Position numbers and translations under genes: made by a program. From assembly GCA_964482535.1 (NCBI GenBank), contig CAYZXU010000090.1, forward strand, positions 1 to 9,468: a stretch of 9,468 bases of DNA, written 5' to 3'. The notes beneath the pieces were generated by a model. That model made no database searches and was not told the origin of the DNA. It saw only the letters and a program-made list of their open reading frames with translations. This document shows positions 6,753-9,468 of this stretch, in pieces (positions within the stretch are counted from its first letter, which is position 1; the number at the start of each line of letters is the position of its first letter). This DNA is from CAYZXU01 sp964482535. Its GTDB lineage: Bacteria > Desulfobacterota > Desulfobacteria > Desulfobacterales > BuS5.

Positions 6753-7466
6753 ATGACGACTTTTAAGGTTCCGAAAGCTCCAGCGTGGTTTGGTCAGAAG
6801 CTTTTCAGTATCGCTAACGATTTTGGGTTGACCTTGGAAAATACTCAGGTCGAATTGATGGTGAGACATGCCGAGCTTGTTTTTTACTGGAATCGTACGA
6901 GTAATCTTACTGCTATAAATAGTTGGGAAGATATGTTGAATTTTCATTACCTTGATTCGCTAGTCCCCTCTTTATGGCTACCGAAGTATGGAAATGCCCT
7001 CGATATTGGCACAGGAGCAGGATTTCCGGGAGTACCCATCAAGATAGCCTATCCAAAGCTTAACATAACATTATGTGATAAAAAACGCAAAAAAGCAAAC
7101 TTTTTGAAGGTATTTCTGGCTTTCGCTTCTCTCGATTCCATAAGCATTCATTTAGGGGAATGGCAACAGCTAGCACGGCATAGGTTCCGCGGCTTTGATT
7201 TGGTCATGGTTAGAGCACTTAGCCTTTCTGTGTTAGACATAAATTACATTGTTGATAATCTGCTGAGTGAGAAGGGAGTGCTTGCCGTGTGGGCAGGGGT
7301 CAACCCAAGATTTTCAAAGAGATTGAAAGGCCTATTCGGGAAAGTCGGGCTGAAAAGCTACCACATTCCCGGCCTTAAAAGGCGTTACCTGGTCCTGATT
7401 GGAAGAAGTGGTTATGATGAAGAAGTATGGTCTTGCTCAAAACATAAACGTGTTGGTAGTGGATGA
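6753..7466 (+). CDS. rsmG: 16S rRNA (guanine-527-N7) methyltransferase RsmG (GidB)
   Basis: SAM-dependent enzyme methylating G527 in the 530 loop of 16S rRNA. 237 residues. An N-terminal helical region holds FYWNRTSNLTAI (44-55) and NFHYLDSL (63-70), both family hallmarks. A Rossmann fold carries the SAM motif ALDIGTGAGFPG (82-93), then CDKKRKKANFLK (108-119) and MVRAL (152-156). Length is slightly above the usual 205-220 because of an unconserved tail (about 219-237) that overlaps the next gene. The ATG lies 3 bp after the mnmE stop (TAG TTA ATG) with no Shine-Dalgarno sequence, so translation is probably coupled to mnmE. Confidence 0.95.
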   Translation: MTTFKVPKAPAWFGQKLFSIANDFGLTLENTQVELMVRHAELVFYWNRTSNLTAINSWEDMLNFHYLDSLVPSLWLPKYGNALDIGTGAGFPGVPIKIAYPKLNITLCDKKRKKANFLKVFLAFASLDSISIHLGEWQQLARHRFRGFDLVMVRALSLSVLDINYIVDNLLSEKGVLAVWAGVNPRFSKRLKGLFGKVGLKSYHIPGLKRRYLVLIGRSGYDEEVWSCSKHKRVGSG

Positions 7467-8868
7467 TGATCCAGACGCTGGGTCTTTTTTAGTTCATGTT
7501 CTCCAACAAAGGGAATATCGGGTTTTTTACTATAGCAATCCCTTTGAAGCCATCCGTAGTGCCAAGAAAAGGTCATTTGCCCTTGCATTTGTTGATGTTC
7601 ACATGCCGGAAATGAGCGGTCTTGAAGTCATATCCATTCTCAAACGGCAGAATCCGGAAATAGAAATCGTAATAGTCAGCGGATATGGATCTCTGGACGA
7701 TGCTGTCAGAGCCATAAAAGTAGGGATAAATGATTATCTTAAAAAGCCATTCTCAGTGGATGAAGTTTCTTTTTGTCTTAATAGATTTGAGGAAAGAAAG
7801 CGAATAAGAGATCAGCTTCGCAAAACCGAAGAAAGGTATGCTCAGCTTGTACAAAATTTACCCCTAATAGTTTTTGTCCTGAACAGTGAACTAAAATTGG
7901 AATTCATCAATAAAGCTGTGGAACCACTTCTGGGTTACTCCCCTTCGGAAGCGGTGGCTATGGGGAACTGGTTTCACGTTACCGTTCATCCTGAGGATAA
8001 GGAAAGAATATTCGAAAGGTTTGAGACTTTTTTCAAAGGGAGCTGTGGGGCTTTCAAGGAAGAGTGTAAGCTCGTTCATAAAAAGGGACATACCATATAC
8101 ACAATTGTGCACTCTCTTCCGTTTTATGGAGGGACGGATGCTCCGCGCCGCCTTGAAGGCATTATCGTGGACATAACGGATAGACTTTTTTACGAGCGTT
8201 CCATTATCCAGCAGGAGAAACTGAAGACCTTGGGAGCAATTGCAACGGAAGTGGCTCACGAGATTCGAAATCCCCTTACTTCGATCGGGGGATTTGCGAG
8301 AAGGATAAAGAAAAAACATCCTGAGCTGAGAGAGGCAGATATTATTCTACAAGAGACTAGGCGTCTGGAAAAGCTGCTTAATCGAATACGCAATTACCTC
8401 CGCCCTATGGATATAGAGAAAGTTTATATCAACGCCAATGAAATCATTGAAAGGTGTTGTGAATTATTGCAACCGGAAATGGACCACAAGGGAATCATAT
8501 GCAACATGGAGCTAGATCCAGGACTCCCTCATATTTTCGTTGATCCTAATGTGTTATTACAAGTTTTGATAAACCTCTACAGAAATGCCATTGAGGGTAG
8601 TAAAGACCGCAGAGGGTTTACTGTTAGGACTTTTGCAACAGAAAACCATGTGCACATTCAGTGTGTGTCTCCTTTAAAGGAAGGTGAAGTGATTGATTGT
8701 GAGGCCATATTTCTACCTTTTGCGGAAGGTGGGCGGAGTGTAGGCCTTCCCCTTTCGTATCGGCTTGTGAAAAACATGGGAGGGCTACTTTCCTGCACTC
8801 AGGAGAACCATGATGTGGTGTTCACCATTACCTTTCCTATCGCCAGAATTGAAAAGAGCGAATCCTGA
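7414..8868 (+). CDS. Receiver-PAS-histidine kinase protein with degenerate ATP-binding domain
   Basis: 484 residues from ATG 7414. Order: REC domain (about 12-125) with acidic pocket D17-D19, phospho-acceptor D61 in FVDVHMP, S89 and K111 (LKKPF); a coiled linker; a PAS domain (about 141-256, beginning RYAQLVQNLP and ending GIIVDITDR); HisKA with H282 in VAHEIRNPLTS; and a HATPase-like domain (about 370-477). The N box is kept (N387 and N391 in NLYRNAIE). However, the G1 box DxGxG is replaced around SPLKEGE (419-425) and the G2 box GxGLGL by SVGLPL (442-447). Autokinase activity is therefore doubtful. No transmembrane helix is seen, so it is cytoplasmic. The start is chosen because GGAAG at 7401-7405 is eight bases before ATG 7414; TTG 7399 and ATG 7417 are alternatives. 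It overlaps rsmG by 53 bp. A partner regulator is not in the window. Confidence 0.9.
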   Translation: MMKKYGLAQNINVLVVDDDPDAGSFLVHVLQQREYRVFYYSNPFEAIRSAKKRSFALAFVDVHMPEMSGLEVISILKRQNPEIEIVIVSGYGSLDDAVRAIKVGINDYLKKPFSVDEVSFCLNRFEERKRIRDQLRKTEERYAQLVQNLPLIVFVLNSELKLEFINKAVEPLLGYSPSEAVAMGNWFHVTVHPEDKERIFERFETFFKGSCGAFKEECKLVHKKGHTIYTIVHSLPFYGGTDAPRRLEGIIVDITDRLFYERSIIQQEKLKTLGAIATEVAHEIRNPLTSIGGFARRIKKKHPELREADIILQETRRLEKLLNRIRNYLRPMDIEKVYINANEIIERCCELLQPEMDHKGIICNMELDPGLPHIFVDPNVLLQVLINLYRNAIEGSKDRRGFTVRTFATENHVHIQCVSPLKEGEVIDCEAIFLPFAEGGRSVGLPLSYRLVKNMGGLLSCTQENHDVVFTITFPIARIEKSES

Positions 8869-8930
8869 AAACATAACTTTCCCGCGCAATCTTGCGTACA
8901 AAGCGAAATTATCGTTTTTGGGCTATAGAG

Positions 8931-8954
8931 CTTGCTCAACCCTCGATTGACAAG
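8931..8954. repeat. Imperfect inverted repeat after the sensor gene
   Basis: CTTG-c-TCAA (8931-8939) can pair with TTGA-CAAG (8947-8954): eight base pairs with one bulged C and a seven-base loop. A T/C-rich stretch follows (8955-8980). It could be a weak terminator for the rpmH-to-sensor operon or an operator, since its right arm contains the TTGACA box of the next promoter candidate. Weaker hairpins lie just upstream (8885-8896; 8900-8918, AT-rich with a G-U pair). None is a strong classical terminator. Confidence 0.35.
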
Positions 8955-8976
8955 GTTTACCTCTTTCTTTTACTTT
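8947..8976 (+). promoter_or_regulatory. Candidate promoter of the TGS GTPase gene
   Basis: A perfect TTGACA (8947-8952) is followed after 18 bp by TACTTT (8971-8976), a weak -10 matching only 3/6 of TATAAT. It lies about 40 bp upstream of the ATG at 9016, and the gene before it ends at 8868, so a separate promoter here is reasonable. The poor -10 keeps confidence low. Confidence 0.35.
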
Positions 8977-8980
8977 ATTT

Positions 8981-8996
8981 GAGACTAAGAGACTAA
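8981..8996 (+). repeat. Tandem 8-bp direct repeat GAGACTAA x2
   Basis: Two perfect abutting copies of GAGACTAA (8981-8988 and 8989-8996) lie between the candidate -10 box and the ribosome-binding site GGAG (9004-9007) of the next gene. They would fall at the transcription start or in the leader. This could be slippage or a regulatory site; nothing in the sequence distinguishes these. Confidence 0.7.
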
Positions 8997-9015
8997 CAAA
9001 ACTGGAGCGGTCTTA

Positions 9016-9468
9016 ATGCCGGCAAATCTGCCACCTCATTATTTTGAAGCAGAGAAACGGTATCGTGAGGCAAAGAGCCCTGAGGAAAAGGTGCGCGCAC
9101 TTGAGGAAATGCTCACCATTATGCCAAAACACAAGGGTACGGATAAACTCAGGGCCTCTTTGACGAGCAAAATAGCCAAATTCAAAGCGCTGGCTCAGCA
9201 GAAAAAATCAACTTCCAGGCGCGACGCTGCTTACGCAATAGAAAAAGAGGGGGCGCTTCAGATTGCGTGTATTGGACCGCCCAATACTGGCAAGTCTTCT
9301 TTGGTCGCTTCGCTTACAAAGGCCACACCAGAAGTTGCCGATTTTCCTCATTCTACTTGGAAACCAACACCCGGAATGGCTGCCTTTGAGAATGTTCAGT
9401 TTCAGCTCATTGATACGCCTCCAATAAATCGAGAATATGTCGATCCATGGATGGCTGATCTCATGAGG
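9016..9468 (+). CDS. TGS/DRG-like (Obg-related) GTPase, 3' end outside window
   Basis: 151 residues visible; the frame is open to the window edge. The N-terminus MPANLPPHYFEAEKRYREAK, followed by EMLTIMPKHKGTDKLRASL (32-49), is the helical region typical of DRG/TGS-family GTPases in bacteria and archaea. The G domain starts near 81 with P-loop GPPNTGKSSL (87-96), a likely G2 Thr at 114 in PHSTWKPTPG, and G3 DTPP (133-136) where most G proteins have DxxG. G4 and the expected C-terminal TGS domain lie beyond the window. Family members are thought to act with ribosomes or RNA, but the bacterial forms are little studied. GGAG at 9004-9007, eight bases before the ATG, supports the start. It is separated by 147 bp from the sensor gene and probably has its own promoter. 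Confidence 0.88.
   Translation, partial: MPANLPPHYFEAEKRYREAKSPEEKVRALEEMLTIMPKHKGTDKLRASLTSKIAKFKALAQQKKSTSRRDAAYAIEKEGALQIACIGPPNTGKSSLVASLTKATPEVADFPHSTWKPTPGMAAFENVQFQLIDTPPINREYVDPWMADLMR

Noticed and set aside
7891..8319. 142-codon minus-strand ORF opposite the sensor gene
   Set aside because: It lies wholly antisense to the PAS/HisKA coding region, has no recognisable domain, and its residues look like a reverse-frame shadow.
8885..8896. CGCAA-TC-TTGCG palindrome as terminator of the sensor gene
   Set aside because: The stem is only four to five pairs, with a tiny loop and no following T-run.

Overview
The window carries a housekeeping gene cluster of a Gram-negative bacterium. The core, 2132-8868 on the plus strand, is rpmH-rnpA-yidD-yidC-khpB(jag)-mnmE-rsmG, the widely conserved block often found near the replication origin, followed by a gene for a receiver-PAS-histidine kinase protein. 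YidC has the large periplasmic domain typical of Gram-negatives. An SH3-plus-membrane-anchor protein, a TGS-family GTPase and the moderate, slightly AT-leaning base composition (judged by eye) suggest Desulfobacterota (former Deltaproteobacteria), perhaps a Syntrophobacter-like lineage. That placement is inference, not a database result.

Layout. Positions 1-369 (minus) hold the N-terminal two thirds of a hypoxanthine phosphoribosyltransferase. A 193-bp divergent spacer follows, then an exported SH3/coiled-coil/membrane-anchor protein (563-1237, plus). It converges, with only 9 bp between stop codons, on an unrecognised 234-residue helical protein (1247-1951, minus). A 180-bp divergent spacer holds plausible promoters for that gene and for rpmH. 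The rpmH operon then runs with short gaps or overlaps (20 bp, 76-bp overlap, 15 bp, 41 bp, 49 bp, 3 bp, 53-bp overlap) to the sensor gene. After a 147-bp spacer with an inverted repeat, a TTGACA box and an 8-bp tandem repeat, a TGS/DRG-like GTPase gene starts at 9016 and runs off the window. No stretch of 300 bases lacks a gene.

How the genes fit together. RpmH (ribosome), RnpA (tRNA 5' processing), YidD/YidC (membrane protein insertion), KhpB (RNA binding), MnmE (tRNA wobble-uridine modification) and RsmG (16S rRNA methylation) form a translation and membrane-biogenesis cluster. The least ordinary items are the kinase-like protein, whose ATP-binding domain lacks the usual G1 and G2 glycine motifs although its receiver and phospho-histidine motifs are intact, and the unrecognised protein at 1247-1951. 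I see no mobile element, CRISPR array, tRNA, rRNA or riboswitch, and no clear defence or biosynthetic system.
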